The notes: a model not told the origin generated them from the sequence alone. Positions 1-11,086 are shown, numbered from the stretch's first letter. The stretch: 64,000 nt of DNA from Candidatus Endowatersipora endosymbiont of Watersipora subatra (GCF_964026585.1 NZ_OZ032160.1:806001-870000); one strand, 5' to 3'. A program made the numbers and translations.

Positions 1-69
1 CTCGGCATGAAAGACAGGAAGTTCATAGTTTTCTTCCTCTATTGTTAAGATAGCTTTTTGATTAAACAT
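1..69 (-). CDS. gltA: Citrate synthase, N-terminal fragment (cut by window edge)
   Basis: The first 23 codons of a minus-strand gene are visible, starting at the ATG complementary to 67-69 and running off the left edge. The peptide begins MFNQKAILTIEEENYELPVF, which resembles the beta-strand start of bacterial type II citrate synthases (pattern K-A-x-L-T-I-x-x-x-x-Y-E-L-P-V). It would condense oxaloacetate and acetyl-CoA at the entry of the TCA cycle. gltX followed by gltA in the same direction is a usual alphaproteobacterial neighbourhood, and icd nearby fits. The call rests on a short fragment plus context. Confidence 0.7.
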   Translation of the reverse strand, partial: MFNQKAILTIEEENYELPVFHAE

Positions 70-268
70 TTGTTACCTTCTAAGTTCGACAACACTGTTA
101 TCAGTGTCGAGTCGATTGAATGCCGAGCATTGTGATTAATCTCTTGCGTTTTCCCTTTTTCTTTTGAACCCTAATCAAGAACATAAGGTTATGACTGTTC
201 TTAAAACATACTGTTGATAATCGATTTATTCACCAGAAACAAGTTTTTCAAAGGACAGGACTCTTTTC

Positions 269-1642
269 TTAATCTAATTGGTCAGAAAAACGGGATAAGG
301 ATTCATCGCGTCCCAGAATGAAAAGAAGATCGAAAATTCCAATTGCAGTTATTGTTCCTGTTAGGGCCGCTCTAATAGGCTCTGCAACTTGTACTAGTTT
401 TAGTTTTTTCTCATCAGTAAATTGCTTAATTTCGGATTCTAGGCTTTTTCTTGACCAAATAGAGAGCCTAGATAACCTAGGCACAAGAGCCGACAAAATA
501 CACCGGCCTGCTTTATGATTAGCTTCGAGGAGTACGATTGCCTTTTCCTCCATTGGCAAAGGACAGGAATAAAAAATAAACCGGGATTCATCAATCAGAT
601 CGAGGAGTGTTTTTGCTCGTTTTTTCAATCCAGGCATTGCTAAAAGAAGTTTTTCTCTTCCAGCCTGAGTCCAATGATTTTTAATCCAAGCTCCTTTTTC
701 AAGATCTGGGAGAATCGATTCTATTGCATTGAGAAGACTTTCATCATCACTCTCACGAATATAATGACCATTCATGTTTTTAAGCTTTGTTAAATCAAAT
801 CGGGCAGGTGATTTCCCAATAGAGGATAGATTGAATATTTTATCTAACTGAGTCTGAGAAAAATACTCCTGATTACCATACGACCAGCCTAACCGAAGCA
901 GATAATTACGGAGAGCATTAGGCAGATAGCCCATTGCGCGATAAACTTTGACTCCAAGAGAGCCGTGTCGCTTGGAAAGTTTTTTCCCATCTTTTCCATA
1001 AATCAACGGGACATGTGACATTTTCGGAATATCCCAACCTAGATAGTTATATATAATTATCTGTTTGGCAGAATTTATGAGGTGATCGTCACCACGAATA
1101 ATATGGGTAATACCCATGTCATGATCATCAACAACAACAGCTAGCATATACGTTGGCATACCACCCGATCGTAGAAGAATAGGATCATTCAGATCCTTGT
1201 TAGGTATACGAATTTTTCCTTGTATAGAATCTTGAATTATCGTTTCACCTTCTAAGGGACTGCGCAAACGGATGGCAGGTCTTGTCTTGTTTTCATCACC
1301 AGAATGGTTCCATGATTGGTCAGAATCATAACATTTGTAAGCAGCACCTTTAAACAGCAAATGTTCAGCAATTTCACGATGACGTTCAATACGGCTAGAT
1401 TGTGAAATAACCTCACCATCCCAGTCAAGACCAAGCCAAACTAATTCTTCAAGAATCGTTTTAATTATGACATCATCTGATCGTTCACGATCCGTATCTT
1501 CAATCCGTAAGAACATTTTACCTCTGTTAGCACGTGCTAAAAGCCAATTGAAGAGCGCTGTTCTGGCACCCCCAATATGTAAATTTCCTGTTGGCGATGG
1601 TGCAAAACGGGTTATGACAGGACAATTATTACTTTGGATCAT
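269..1642 (-). CDS. gltX: Glutamate--tRNA ligase
   Basis: Class I aminoacyl-tRNA synthetase that charges tRNA-Glu in the cytoplasm. The Rossmann fold opens with RFAPSPTGNLHIGGART (HIGH-type signature near residue 22) and the KMSKS-type loop is KLSKRHG near residue 235. Length of about 457 residues is normal. I chose the ATG complementary to 1640-1642, giving MIQSNNCPVITRFAPSP; an upstream GTG at 1684 would add 14 residues of no family likeness. Because gatC and gatA are also present, this enzyme or a second GltX copy elsewhere probably mischarges tRNA-Gln as the substrate of GatCAB; that is inference. It is followed downstream by gltA in the same direction. Confidence 0.95.
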   Translation of the reverse strand: MIQSNNCPVITRFAPSPTGNLHIGGARTALFNWLLARANRGKMFLRIEDTDRERSDDVIIKTILEELVWLGLDWDGEVISQSSRIERHREIAEHLLFKGAAYKCYDSDQSWNHSGDENKTRPAIRLRSPLEGETIIQDSIQGKIRIPNKDLNDPILLRSGGMPTYMLAVVVDDHDMGITHIIRGDDHLINSAKQIIIYNYLGWDIPKMSHVPLIYGKDGKKLSKRHGSLGVKVYRAMGYLPNALRNYLLRLGWSYGNQEYFSQTQLDKIFNLSSIGKSPARFDLTKLKNMNGHYIRESDDESLLNAIESILPDLEKGAWIKNHWTQAGREKLLLAMPGLKKRAKTLLDLIDESRFIFYSCPLPMEEKAIVLLEANHKAGRCILSALVPRLSRLSIWSRKSLESEIKQFTDEKKLKLVQVAEPIRAALTGTITAIGIFDLLFILGRDESLSRFSDQLD

Positions 1643-1772
1643 TAAAGAACGTTCGTTAAAGGCAATAGATTGAAAATAGATCACACAATAAAGAGATCAG
1701 ACTCACCATTTAGCATAGAATTAATCTCATACAAGAGAGAACTGATTCAGAGACTGTTAACTTCATTCAAGG

Positions 1773-1862
1773 TGGCGGACAGGGTGGGATTCGAACCCAC
1801 GGTACGCTCTCGCGCACGCCGGTTTTCAAGACCGGTGCCTTTAACCGCTCGGCCACCTGTCC
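1773..1862 (-). tRNA. tRNA-Ser (anticodon TGA)
   Basis: A 90-base type II tRNA on the minus strand. The acceptor stem pairs GGACAGG with CCTGTCC, followed by discriminator G and an encoded CCA (complement of 1773-1775). The anticodon loop is CTTGAAA on a CCGGT/ACCGG stem, giving anticodon TGA. The long variable arm typical of tRNA-Ser lies between the anticodon and T arms, and GGTTCGAATCC-type T-loop sequence is present. It reads UCA and, by wobble, other UCN codons. Confidence 0.96.
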
Positions 1863-2043
1863 ATGTCCAAGGAATGAAAAAGGCTATGGTGCATTCCTCG
1901 TATAAAATCAAGCAATCTTTTCTTAAAAATTAAAACAGGAAGGAAAATTCAAAAAACCTCTTATGTTCAAAAAAGGGAATGAGGCCTATATATTTTCCTT
2001 GGTTAAGGATCTACTGACCTACTGCTCAAAAAAACTATGGGAA

Positions 2044-3267
2044 TTAAAGATGTACTTTGTTCATGACTTCTTGAAGGTTTTTATCGATCTTATCTAGGAA
2101 TCCTGTTGTGGAAAGCCAAGGCTGATGAGGTCCGATGAGAAGGGCAAGATCTTTGGTCATACTGCCACTTTGAACTGTATGAATACAAACAGTTTCAAGA
2201 ATTTTAGCAAATTTTTCAAGTGATTTATTACCATCAAGTTTGGCTCTGTGCAACAGACCACGAGTCCATGCGAAGATGGAAGCTATTGAGTTGGTTGATG
2301 TTTCTTCACCATTTTGATGTGCCCGATAGTGGCGGGTTACAGTACCATGAGCGGCTTCTGATTCAACCGCCTTACCATCGGGTGTCATCAACACCGATGT
2401 CATGAGGCCTAAGGAACCAAAGCCTTGGGCTATAAGATCTGACTGCACATCACCATCATAGTTTTTACAGGCCCATATATATCCGCCAGACCATTTCAGG
2501 TTGGCAGCAACCATATCATCAATCAACCTATGTTCATACCATATCTTTTTCTTATCAAACTGTGTTTTGAATTCATTTTCAAAAATTTCCTGAAAAATTT
2601 CTTTAAAACGACCATCATAAGCTTTTAAAATGGTATTTTTTGTAGATAGATAAACTGGCATACAGCGTTGCAAACCATAATTAAGAGAGGCTCGAGCAAA
2701 ATCTTCTATCGATTTATCCAGATTATACATACCCATAGCAATTCCGGAAGAAGGAGCATCAAAAAGATCATATTCTTTGCTTCTACCATCTTCATGAACA
2801 AATTTCATGGTCAGTTTTCCTTTACCAGAAAACAAAAAATCTGTTGCACGATACTGGTCACCATAAGCATGACGCCCTATTATAATAGGCTGATTCCATC
2901 CAGGAACTAAACGCGGCACATTGTTTATGATGATAGGTTCTCGAAAAATTACACCGCCTAGAATGTTACGAATAGTGCCATTCGGAGAAGGCCACATTTT
3001 TTTAAGGTTAAATTCCTTAACACGAGCTTCATCAGGCGTAATGGTTGCACATTTTACACCTACACCATATTTCTTGATCGCTTCGGCTGAATCGACTGTG
3101 ATTTGATCATTCGTATTATCGCGAGCCTTAAGACTCAAATTATAATATTTTAGGTTGATATCGAGATAGGGATGAATAAGCTTATCCTTGATGTCATGCC
3201 AGATAATACGGGTCATTTCATCACCATCGAGTTCAACCAACGGATTATCGACCTTAATCTTTGTCAT
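2044..3267 (-). CDS. icd: NADP-dependent isocitrate dehydrogenase
   Basis: Converts isocitrate to 2-oxoglutarate with release of CO2 and NADPH, in the TCA cycle. The 407-residue protein opens with [23 protein letters not shown], the hallmark of the eukaryote-like homodimeric subfamily common in Alphaproteobacteria. Conserved stretches seen include [14 protein letters not shown] near residue 75, the substrate loop [12 protein letters not shown] near 95-105, and the cofactor region [14 protein letters not shown] near 305. Length is typical. It stands alone, divergent from trmJ, with gltA and gltX on the same strand nearby. Confidence 0.96.
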   Translation of the reverse strand: MTKIKVDNPLVELDGDEMTRIIWHDIKDKLIHPYLDINLKYYNLSLKARDNTNDQITVDSAEAIKKYGVGVKCATITPDEARVKEFNLKKMWPSPNGTIRNILGGVIFREPIIINNVPRLVPGWNQPIIIGRHAYGDQYRATDFLFSGKGKLTMKFVHEDGRSKEYDLFDAPSSGIAMGMYNLDKSIEDFARASLNYGLQRCMPVYLSTKNTILKAYDGRFKEIFQEIFENEFKTQFDKKKIWYEHRLIDDMVAANLKWSGGYIWACKNYDGDVQSDLIAQGFGSLGLMTSVLMTPDGKAVESEAAHGTVTRHYRAHQNGEETSTNSIASIFAWTRGLLHRAKLDGNKSLEKFAKILETVCIHTVQSGSMTKDLALLIGPHQPWLSTTGFLDKIDKNLQEVMNKVHL

Positions 3268-3646
3268 ACGGTTAGCCCTTTTTTTTATATTCTATATCAA
3301 CTTCTATATTATAATCAAAGTATAGTGATAAAGTTTCATGAATCAGACATCAGGTCAGGACCAAGAAAAAAGAAACCTTTATTTTCCTACTCTCTTGCCT
3401 TCAAGATGCTTGGCTATTCTTCAATCCTGACTTTTACCAAAAATGAAGAATCCCTCATCTATTTAAATGTAAAATCATAATGTTCCATAAATTATTTTTT
3501 CCTTCTCTTTATCTATAGTATGTATAGTATGTATTGTATTAATTAAACGCCATAGACAAGAGTCAGTTCAGGTCTTGTCTCTAGAGTTCTTGAGACTCAG
3601 AAATTAGAATTTCTTTTATAATCAAGCGTTTGACGAAACTGTAAAT
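3268..3646. other. Divergent intergenic region icd/trmJ (379 bases)
   Basis: AT-rich spacer between the starts of icd (minus) and trmJ (plus), so both promoters should lie here. I see no convincing protein or RNA gene. A 9-base unit TATAGTATG is repeated in tandem at 3514-3522 and 3523-3531, followed by the related TATTGTATT. Open frames that cross this stretch show no family likeness. Confidence 0.5.
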
Positions 3647-4414
3647 ATGGCCGTAATTAACGAGAATAAAGATCCACTGACTGACGGTCCTATTATTGTT
3701 TTAGTAAATCCCCAATTGGGTGAAAATATCGGTGCTGCAGCCCGTGCCATGGCTAACTTTGGATTAGTAGATTTAAGGTTAGTCAATCCAAGAGACTGTT
3801 GGCCCAGCCCTTCTGCACGCTCTAATGCAGCTAAAGCTTACCACATCATAGATCATGTCACTATTTTTGATGATTTAAGATCAGCACTATACGACTTACA
3901 ATTTGTTTATGCAACAACGGCCAGACAGAGGGCTATGTTAAAACTAATACGGAGTCCAAGAGAAGCGGCTCAGGAGTTACGTCTGCGTCACTGTTCAGGA
4001 CAAAAAACTGGCATTCTTTTTGGTTGTGAACGGGCTGGGCTGAAGAATTCAGAAATAGAATTAGCTGATGAAATTATCACTTTTCCTGTTAATCCAGACT
4101 TTACTTCAGTTAATATTGCTCAGTCAGTTTTGTTAATGAGTTATGAATGGATGACATCAGTTACAACTCATTTGCCAATGAAGATTGAATCGAGTCAACC
4201 CGCAGAGAAGGACGATCTCTTTCGATTATTTGATCATTTAGAGGGTGCACTAGATCGTAAGAATCATTTTTATCCACCACATAAACGTTCCACTATGGTA
4301 GAAAAATTAAGAAACATTTTTCAGAAAGCTAGGCTTAGTAAACAAGAAATTCAGGCCTTACGAGGTGTTTTAACTACTCTAGAAGGTAAAAATCTACGTT
4401 CCAGATCTAATTAA
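3647..4414 (+). CDS. trmJ: tRNA (cytidine/uridine-2'-O-)-methyltransferase TrmJ
   Basis: SPOUT-class, SAM-dependent methyltransferase expected to make 2'-O-methyl at position 32 of tRNA anticodon loops. The N-terminal motif LVNPQLGENIGAAARAMANFG (about residues 20-40) and the C-terminal knot motifs FGCERAGLKNSEIELAD (near 128) and PVNPDFTSVNIAQSV (near 148) are those of TrmJ/TrmH. Length of 255 residues is typical of alphaproteobacterial members. It starts at ATG 3647 and is alone in its orientation before rpoH, 331 bases downstream. Confidence 0.9.
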   Translation: MAVINENKDPLTDGPIIVLVNPQLGENIGAAARAMANFGLVDLRLVNPRDCWPSPSARSNAAKAYHIIDHVTIFDDLRSALYDLQFVYATTARQRAMLKLIRSPREAAQELRLRHCSGQKTGILFGCERAGLKNSEIELADEIITFPVNPDFTSVNIAQSVLLMSYEWMTSVTTHLPMKIESSQPAEKDDLFRLFDHLEGALDRKNHFYPPHKRSTMVEKLRNIFQKARLSKQEIQALRGVLTTLEGKNLRSRSN

Positions 4415-4745
4415 GAGTCTTAAATTAAGATTTTATCCTTTTGATACGGTGGATATGAAAGGTCATCATTGTAGAGATTCTTATCTATCTTAAGAATCTA
4501 TAGATTCAGGAACGGTACATTATTTGTATACTATCAGATTCCACTGTAAAAAACTTGACCAGAAAAGAATTATAATTAGTTTAATTTGATGAATAAAGGA
4601 TTCTCTAATACTAGAGCTTCAATTTTAAACTCAATTAATCTCGTTTAATTCATTTTCGGTGAATAAAAGTAATGAAGAAGAATTAAGATTCGTATTTAAG
4701 GTATCATGGATTACGGGATTTATGCCTCTGGAAGGAGAAAAATCA
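4415..4745. other. Spacer trmJ-rpoH with small hairpin
   Basis: The 331-base stretch before the rpoH start is AT-rich. An inverted repeat with 8-base arms (4476-4483 GATTCTTA and 4491-4498 TAAGAATC, 7-base loop) lies 60 bases past the trmJ stop; it lacks a T tract, so it is at best a weak terminator for trmJ. An in-frame GTG at 4659 could extend rpoH but the extension has no family likeness. The rpoH promoter should be here but I cannot place it with confidence. Confidence 0.4.
4732..4737 (+). promoter_or_regulatory. Ribosome binding site deciding the rpoH start
   Basis: AAGGAG, eight bases before ATG 4746. It is one of the clearest Shine-Dalgarno sites in the window and selects 4746 over the upstream in-frame GTG at 4659. 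Confidence 0.8.
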
Positions 4746-5633
4746 ATGGTCAATACACTTCCTATTATTACGTATGGAATACAAAGATACCTAGACGAGA
4801 TTCGCAAATTTCCTATTCTTGAACCTCAGGAAGAATATATGCTAGGCAAACGTTATATGGAGCATCATGACCCTCAGGCAGCCCACAAGTTAGTAACAAG
4901 CCATCTTCGCCTCGTTGCTAAAATTGCTATGAATTATCGTGGCTATGGTTTGCCTATAGGAGAAGTTATTTCTGAAGGCAATGTAGGTCTTATACAAGCC
5001 GTGAAAAAATTTGATCCTGAGCGGGGATTTCGTTTAGCGACCTATGCAATGTGGTGGATTAAAGCATCTATTCAGGAATATGTATTACGTTCGTGGAGTC
5101 TCGTTAAAATTGGGACAACTAGCAGTCAAAAGCGTCTATTCTTCAACCTACGTCAACTAAAAGGAAAAATAAAAGCTCTTGAAGATGGTGAATTAAAAAA
5201 TGATCATGTCCAGAAAATTGCTAAAAAATTGAATGTTTCAGAAGATGAAGTTCGTTCGATGAACCAACGTCTATCAGGTGATACTTCACTTAATGCGCCG
5301 ATTCGTATGAAAGAAGGCGAGAATAGACAATGGCAAGACTGGTTGGTAGATGAAAATGAGAGTCAAGAATCTTTGTTAATTAAGCAAGATGAACTTCAAG
5401 TACGTCGAGAAATGCTACGTGATGCTATTTCAGTATTGAACGAGCGAGAACAACGTATCTTTAAAGCTCGTAGATTATACGAAGAACCGTTAACCCTTGA
5501 AACTTTATCTAATGAATTGGAAATCAGTCGTGAGCGTGTGCGTCAGATCGAAGTGCGCGCTTTTGAAAAAGTCCAAAAAAAAATGATTTATTATCACCAA
5601 AAAATTGAAAAATATCAAATTTCACTTAATTAG
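4746..5633 (+). CDS. rpoH: RNA polymerase sigma factor RpoH (sigma-32)
   Basis: Directs RNA polymerase to heat-shock promoters. From ATG 4746 the protein is 295 residues, as usual for RpoH. Region 2 is seen in HLRLVAKIAMNYRGYGLP, GNVGLIQAVKKFDPERGFR and ATYAMWWIKASIQEYVLRS; the RpoH-specific box QKRLFFNLR follows directly and separates it from RpoD/RpoS. Region 4 ends with the helix-turn-helix LETLSNELEISRERVRQIE. It is monocistronic here and converges on glmM. ftsH, which in other bacteria degrades RpoH, lies 1.6 kb away on the other strand; that link is family knowledge, not shown by the sequence. Confidence 0.95.
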   Translation: MVNTLPIITYGIQRYLDEIRKFPILEPQEEYMLGKRYMEHHDPQAAHKLVTSHLRLVAKIAMNYRGYGLPIGEVISEGNVGLIQAVKKFDPERGFRLATYAMWWIKASIQEYVLRSWSLVKIGTTSSQKRLFFNLRQLKGKIKALEDGELKNDHVQKIAKKLNVSEDEVRSMNQRLSGDTSLNAPIRMKEGENRQWQDWLVDENESQESLLIKQDELQVRREMLRDAISVLNEREQRIFKARRLYEEPLTLETLSNELEISRERVRQIEVRAFEKVQKKMIYYHQKIEKYQISLN

Positions 5634-5737
5634 TTTTCAGGCAATAAAATCTTTTAACCAAAAGGTTTTGGCGCTTGCCTCTTCTAGACAATCTGGAAGG
5701 AAAGGAAGAATGGCATCCAATCTCGAAACATTAAGCA

Positions 5738-7096
5738 TCAGAAGCATTTTTTTGTTAATGAATTACAAATATCATTAACAACCGTTTCTATTATCTCTTT
5801 ATCATCACCTTCTGCCATCACTCTTATTACTGGCTCAGTTCCAGATCTTCTGACGACTAAGCGTCCTTTATTTTCAAGTCGGTTGCGCGCATCAGATATT
5901 ACCTCAATCACCTGTTCATCTTTTAGAAAGTCATCTTTTCTGCTATAATGAACATTCTTCAATATCTGTGGAACGGGCTCGAAGCGACCACAAATTTCGC
6001 TTACTGATTTATCCCAAGATTTTACTATAGCTAATAACTGTAGAGCCGCAACTAGACCATCGCTAGTTGGGGCATAATCAGATAGAACGATATGGCCGGA
6101 TTGCTCACCACCGATATTAAAATCGTTTTTACGCATGCATTCAACTATATATCGGTCGCCAACAGGTGTACGCGTAAGTGATAAGCCCATGCTACTAAGA
6201 AAACGCTCAAGACCAAGGTTAGACATAATTGTCCCAACAACCCCATCACCAGAGAGCAGGCCTTTTTCTTTCCAGAACTGGCTGACTACGGCGATTAATT
6301 GATCACCATCGATAATATTACTTTTTTCATCAACAATGATGACACGATCAGCATCACCATCCAGTGCAATCCCGATGTCTGCATGTGTTTCCCTAACTTT
6401 TTTTTCTAGTTGTTTCGTATGTGTAGAACCACATTTGGCATTTATATTCATACCATTAGGTTCAACACCAATTGAAATAACATCAACACCTAATTCCCAA
6501 AGTATAGCAGGTGCTACTTTGTAGGCTGCTCCGTTTGCACAATCAATAACGACACGTAGACCATCAAGAGAGAGATTACGCGGCACCGTTCGTTTTGCGA
6601 ATTCGATATAACGATCATATATACCTTCAATGCGTTTAGCTCGACCTATTCTTGCGCTATCAGCCATTTTTCTTGTTAGATCCTGATCTATTAGCGCTTC
6701 AATCTTCTCTTCCGTTTCATCAGAGAATTTAGTTCCTTCGGGTCCAAAAAGCTTGATACCATTGTCATGATAAGCATTGTGGGAAGCAGAAATCATTACA
6801 CCTATATCAGCTCGTAGTGAACGAGTAAGCATAGCGACAGCAGGTGTTGGAACTGAACCGAGCAAGTATACATCCATACCAGAAGCAGTAAAGCCTGAAA
6901 CCACTGCATTTTCAAGCATATATCCAGAAAGGCGAGTGTCTTTTCCAAGAACCACACGATGACGATGACTACCACAACGAAAGAGAAGACCAACAGCCAT
7001 ACCAATCTTCATTGCAGTTTCAGCTGTCATTGGTGATCTATTAACATAACCACGGATTCCATCTGTACCGAAATACTTATGAATTTTATTCACCAT
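5738..7096 (-). CDS. glmM: Phosphoglucosamine mutase
   Basis: Interconverts glucosamine-6-phosphate and glucosamine-1-phosphate on the route to UDP-GlcNAc for peptidoglycan and lipid A. The 452-residue protein starts FGTDGIRG near residue 9, has the phosphoserine loop [18 protein letters not shown] near residue 100, the magnesium loop ALDGDADRV near 243, and the phosphate-binding end [15 protein letters not shown] near 415. All catalytic parts are present and length is typical. It follows ftsH by 150 bases on the same strand; ftsH-glmM and tilS-ftsH adjacency are common in bacteria, so tilS, ftsH and glmM may be one transcript. Confidence 0.96.
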   Translation of the reverse strand: MVNKIHKYFGTDGIRGYVNRSPMTAETAMKIGMAVGLLFRCGSHRHRVVLGKDTRLSGYMLENAVVSGFTASGMDVYLLGSVPTPAVAMLTRSLRADIGVMISASHNAYHDNGIKLFGPEGTKFSDETEEKIEALIDQDLTRKMADSARIGRAKRIEGIYDRYIEFAKRTVPRNLSLDGLRVVIDCANGAAYKVAPAILWELGVDVISIGVEPNGMNINAKCGSTHTKQLEKKVRETHADIGIALDGDADRVIIVDEKSNIIDGDQLIAVVSQFWKEKGLLSGDGVVGTIMSNLGLERFLSSMGLSLTRTPVGDRYIVECMRKNDFNIGGEQSGHIVLSDYAPTSDGLVAALQLLAIVKSWDKSVSEICGRFEPVPQILKNVHYSRKDDFLKDEQVIEVISDARNRLENKGRLVVRRSGTEPVIRVMAEGDDKEIIETVVNDICNSLTKKCF

Positions 7097-7246
7097 TGTA
7101 CTTTTCTCGTTCTATTTCACAGAGGAATATTTTTTGTTTTCTGATTATGCCATAACTAACCGATGTTAAGAATGAAAATAACAATATAGTTAAAGATAAG
7201 AAGACCTGATCTGATTTCTAGGGAATGGATTGAATAGACCTTGATA

Positions 7247-9169
7247 TTAAGAAGGTTGTGGCTTCATTTCAGTATTACCGCCCTTTGGGTTCCGTTTTTT
7301 TCCTGATTTAGGAATACAACTTCCTCTCGATGGCGGAACATCATTACCAAATTCACGGTTTGGAGCTTTGCCATTTAATAAATCATGAATCTCTTTTCCT
7401 GAAAGAGTTTCGAATTCTATAAGGCCTTGTGCCAATATTTCAAGGTCTTCTTTACGTCTTGTTAAAATGCATTTTGCAGAAGAAAATCCATCATCGACAA
7501 GACGGCGAACCTCTTCATCAATAATTTGTGCGGTTTCTTCAGAAACATTCTTTTGTTGTGCTACAGAATGACCTAGGAATACTTCCTGCTGGTTTTCTCC
7601 ATAAGAAACCTTACCTAACTTATCTGAATAGCCCCATTGGGTAACCATCGCTCGTGCTAACCGAGTTGCCTGCTCAATATCTGACTGGGCTCCCGAGGTG
7701 ATATTTTTTTTCCCAAAAGTAAGCTCTTCAGAAACACGGCCTGCCATCATAATAGAAAGACGCGATGTCATTTGTTCATAAGTCATAGAGATCTCATCGC
7801 GTTCTGGCAATTGCATGACCATCCCCAATGCTCTCCCCCGAGGGATAATTGTTGCTTTGTGTACTGGATGGGCAGCTGGTACAGTTATAGCAACGAGAGC
7901 ATGACCTGCTTCGTGATAAGCAGTATTTCGTTTTTCCTCTTCTGACATTGCCATTGAACGACGTTCCGTCCCCATGAGAATTTTGTCTTTTGCATCTTCA
8001 AATTCTTGTGATGTTACGAGTCGTTTCTCACGACGCGCAGCAAGAAGAGCAGCCTCATTGACAAGATTCATAAGATCCGCACCAGAAAATCCTGGAGTTC
8101 CACGAGCGACTACCTTCAAATTCACATTAGATGCTAATGGTACATTTTTAATATGGACTTTAAGGATAGCCTCACGCCCAATAATATCAGGATTCGGAAC
8201 AACTACTTGACGGTCAAAACGACCGGGTCTTAGTAATGCAGGATCCAGAACATCTGGACGATTTGTAGCTGCAATTAAAATGATCCCTTCATTGATTTTG
8301 AACCCATCCATCTCAACTAGTAACTGGTTCAATGTCTGTTCACGTTCATCGTTACCACCACCTAAGCCAGCGCCACGATGACGTCCAACAGCATCGATCT
8401 CATCAATAAAGATAATGCAGGGTACGTTTTTTTTAGCCTGCTCGAACATATCACGCACTCGGCTTGCACCTACACCTACAAACATCTCAACAAAATCGGA
8501 TCCTGAAATTGTGAAGAAAGGAACATTAGATTCACCCGCAACCGCCCGTGCTGTCAAAGTTTTTCCTGTTCCGGGGGGGCCAACGAGCAACACACCATGA
8601 GGCATTTTACCACCAAGACGTTGGAATTTTTGAGGATCGCGCAGAAATTCTACTATTTCGATTAAATCCTCTTTTGCTTCGTCAATCCCAGCGACATCTT
8701 CAAAAGTAATACGACCATGTGTTTCTGTTAGAAGCTTCGCTTTAGTTTTCCCAAACCCCATAGCTTTTCCTTGACCTGATTGCATCTGGCGCATAATGAA
8801 AATCCAGACACCTATTAGCAGCAACAAAGGTAACCAATTGATTAGCATTCCAATTAACGTATTTCGATTGCTTATAGCTGGTTTGGCTGCGATCTCTATC
8901 TCACTTTCCTGTAAGCGTCCGACTAATTCTGGATCTTCTGGAGCATAAGTGGTAAAGCCACCAACTCCATCTGAATATTCTCCAGAAATACGATCACCAG
9001 CAATGGTTACTGATTTAATACGATTATCATCAACCTCACCAAGGAATTGCGAATAAGAAATCTCTCGAATTGTCTTATGACCATGAGGTGTCTGAAACAT
9101 CTGAAATAGCGCAATTAAAAGGAGCGCGATAAGTCCCCATAGCGCAAAATTGCGGAAATTCGAATTCAT
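7247..9169 (-). CDS. ftsH: ATP-dependent zinc metalloprotease FtsH
   Basis: Inner-membrane AAA+ protease that removes damaged membrane proteins and short-lived regulators. Two N-terminal membrane segments are visible (about residues 8-25 and 106-126) around a periplasmic part. The AAA domain has Walker A GPPGTGKT near 193, Walker [10 protein letters not shown] near 250 and the second region of homology [20 protein letters not shown]. The protease domain has the zinc motif HEAGH near 420. Length of 640 residues is normal. The gene lies between tilS (117 bases upstream) and glmM, all on the minus strand. Confidence 0.97.
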   Translation of the reverse strand: MNSNFRNFALWGLIALLLIALFQMFQTPHGHKTIREISYSQFLGEVDDNRIKSVTIAGDRISGEYSDGVGGFTTYAPEDPELVGRLQESEIEIAAKPAISNRNTLIGMLINWLPLLLLIGVWIFIMRQMQSGQGKAMGFGKTKAKLLTETHGRITFEDVAGIDEAKEDLIEIVEFLRDPQKFQRLGGKMPHGVLLVGPPGTGKTLTARAVAGESNVPFFTISGSDFVEMFVGVGASRVRDMFEQAKKNVPCIIFIDEIDAVGRHRGAGLGGGNDEREQTLNQLLVEMDGFKINEGIILIAATNRPDVLDPALLRPGRFDRQVVVPNPDIIGREAILKVHIKNVPLASNVNLKVVARGTPGFSGADLMNLVNEAALLAARREKRLVTSQEFEDAKDKILMGTERRSMAMSEEEKRNTAYHEAGHALVAITVPAAHPVHKATIIPRGRALGMVMQLPERDEISMTYEQMTSRLSIMMAGRVSEELTFGKKNITSGAQSDIEQATRLARAMVTQWGYSDKLGKVSYGENQQEVFLGHSVAQQKNVSEETAQIIDEEVRRLVDDGFSSAKCILTRRKEDLEILAQGLIEFETLSGKEIHDLLNGKAPNREFGNDVPPSRGSCIPKSGKKRNPKGGNTEMKPQPS

Positions 9170-9286
9170 TTTGAGATAATCCTGATCTGATGGTTATTAG
9201 CTCAGCCCTTCAGACCGTGCTTTTTTGAATTGAAGATAGGTTTCAATTTACTCATTGCCAAGGTACAACTCGATAAATACGTTTAT

Positions 9287-10414
9287 TCATTCCAATTTTA
9301 AAGAAACTAATTTATCGTATTTTTTGATCATCCTTAGAGCATATTGATAGAGAAGATCGTCCGATTGTGAGCGAAATCTTTGTAAAGGTCGGACTGATAT
9401 CTCTTTTCCTTCCCTACTCTGAGGGACTTTCAATTGTCTGCGATGCTCAAATTCAAACTTGACTTCGGAATTTCTAATAGTGATTAGACACCTACCAACG
9501 CTAAATTTTCTCTTTTCTCCTTGTTTATATGACTTTGCTACTGCGATCACCTTTCGTTCTGGGGGACGATAATTTTGATCACCAGCAAGTTGTATTAGTA
9601 TTGAAAAACAATTGACTAAAATTGCCAAAGGTAGAGATTGGCTATTTGAAAAAATCAAAGAATCACTCTTTGTTTTCCAAACGTTTTTTTCAAGAAATGG
9701 ACAGATTTTTCTATTCATCCAAAGTCTAGTTTTGTTATTAAGTTCGGCAAATCTTGCTATCATCTTTACTGATGGAAAATGTGAAGATGTGGATAAAGCT
9801 TGTCTGGCACGAACCCTCTCATAATTTCTATTTTCATTTGTAGGATCATCAATCCAACCTTGAGATTGAGTCTTTAAATAATTTCTTATATCTATACGAT
9901 CATAATTCAAAAGCGGTCTATATAAAGAAATTTCCTCGTAACTTGATTTTGAGCTCATTCCAGAGAGTCCTAATGTTCCACTCTGGTTATTAACACGAAG
10001 AGAGCGCATCAAAATAGTCTCTGCCTGATCGTTCCGAGTATGACCCAGTAAAATAATCGATGCCTTAACTTCTCTGGCTTGCTGAATTAGAAGCTCATAG
10101 CGAGCGGAGCGGGCACTATGAGCTGATTTTTGTTTGTTTTCGTTTTCCCATATTTTAGTATAATGTTTAAATCCTAAGGAAAGAGAAGTCTGACGAACCC
10201 ACCTTACTTCTTGGGAAGATTGTTTACGCAAACCATGATCAATAGTTACTATATTCACATGAGGACCTGTGGGGCTTTGATTTAACCACTCATGTAAAAG
10301 AAACATAAGTGCAATCGAGTCACTTCCTCCAGATACAGCAGCGATAATTTTTTTGTAGCTAGATACGGGCGAAAAAAGTGTGTTCAGATCATTTATAAGA
10401 GAAGAGTTGAACAA
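9287..10414 (-). CDS. tilS: tRNA(Ile)-lysidine synthase
   Basis: Converts C34 of tRNA-Ile(CAU) to lysidine with ATP and lysine, so the tRNA reads AUA. The N-type ATP pyrophosphatase loop AAVSGGSDSIALMFL lies near residue 27, and the TIDHGLR and LGHTRNDQAET motifs follow near 80 and 123. The 375 residues are on the short side; the C-terminal part is lysine-rich and weakly conserved. No Met codon precedes the P-loop, so the start must be an alternative codon; TTG at 10414 is the best I see. It is divergent from gatC and upstream of ftsH. Confidence 0.9.
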   Translation of the reverse strand: MFNSSLINDLNTLFSPVSSYKKIIAAVSGGSDSIALMFLLHEWLNQSPTGPHVNIVTIDHGLRKQSSQEVRWVRQTSLSLGFKHYTKIWENENKQKSAHSARSARYELLIQQAREVKASIILLGHTRNDQAETILMRSLRVNNQSGTLGLSGMSSKSSYEEISLYRPLLNYDRIDIRNYLKTQSQGWIDDPTNENRNYERVRARQALSTSSHFPSVKMIARFAELNNKTRLWMNRKICPFLEKNVWKTKSDSLIFSNSQSLPLAILVNCFSILIQLAGDQNYRPPERKVIAVAKSYKQGEKRKFSVGRCLITIRNSEVKFEFEHRRQLKVPQSREGKEISVRPLQRFRSQSDDLLYQYALRMIKKYDKLVSLKLE

Positions 10415-10749
10415 AATCGTTAATCCATATGGATCTAAGATAATCTGATTGAGTTATCTTTATCCATACTTTTCACATATTAATTTTCAAGCGTTTATGT
10501 ATTGTTTGATCGTTCGATTCAGGAAGTGATGTAACCGTTCTATATGATTTTCCATCCCTGAAAAAATGAATGGACTAGCGAATAGTTTTGTAATATTTCT
10601 TCATGAACTGGAACTTTCGAACTTCAATATAAAGTCAATTATCGTACAATACTGTAGATATAGCAAGTATGAAACGAATAAAGATCTTATTTCAAATCTA
10701 AAGTAAAAGAGAATCAGTTCTCATTTTCCATGTTGTTTAGGGGTTCAAT
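10415..10749. other. Divergent intergenic region tilS/gatC (335 bases)
   Basis: AT-rich spacer that should contain the promoters of tilS-ftsH (minus) and gatC-gatA (plus). I see no RNA gene or protein gene with family likeness in it, and no strong hairpin. Confidence 0.45.
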
Positions 10750-11037
10750 ATGTTGTTAGATATGGTCACAGTTAAACGTCTCGCTCTTTTGTCAAATATT
10801 GCAATAACTGATGAGAACATGAGGGCTATGAAAAGTGAATTAAATACTATTATGAGATTTGTAGAACAATTGATGCAAGTCAATGTTGATGGTGTTGAGC
10901 CCATGGAATCGATCTTTGAAATAAATATGCATGAACGTATGGATAAAGTGACAGACGGCAATAAAGTCGATGATATTACTGCTAATGCCCCTGCCAAAGA
11001 ACATGGTTTCTTTATAGTTCCTAAAGTTCTTGAATAG
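10750..11037 (+). CDS. gatC: Aspartyl/glutamyl-tRNA amidotransferase subunit C
   Basis: Small subunit that clamps GatA and GatB together in the enzyme turning Glu-tRNA-Gln (and Asp-tRNA-Asn) into the amidated forms. The 95-residue protein shows the family layout: [15 protein letters not shown], then the helix [22 protein letters not shown] near residues 30-55, and the C-terminal [14 protein letters not shown]. It starts at ATG 10750; an in-frame ATG four codons later is an alternative. gatA follows after 49 bases in the same direction. Confidence 0.93.
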   Translation: MLLDMVTVKRLALLSNIAITDENMRAMKSELNTIMRFVEQLMQVNVDGVEPMESIFEINMHERMDKVTDGNKVDDITANAPAKEHGFFIVPKVLE

Positions 11038-11086
11038 AAGAGTAGTACTAAAAAATATATTAAGAACCTTTAAATACCAAAATGGA

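Noticed and set aside
1670..1933. Open frame spanning the tRNA-Ser gene
   Set aside because: It exists only because the tRNA has no stop in that frame; the RNA gene explains the sequence.
5655..5680. Terminator between rpoH and glmM
   Set aside because: CCAAAA and TTTTGG arms leave only a two-base loop and no T tract follows.
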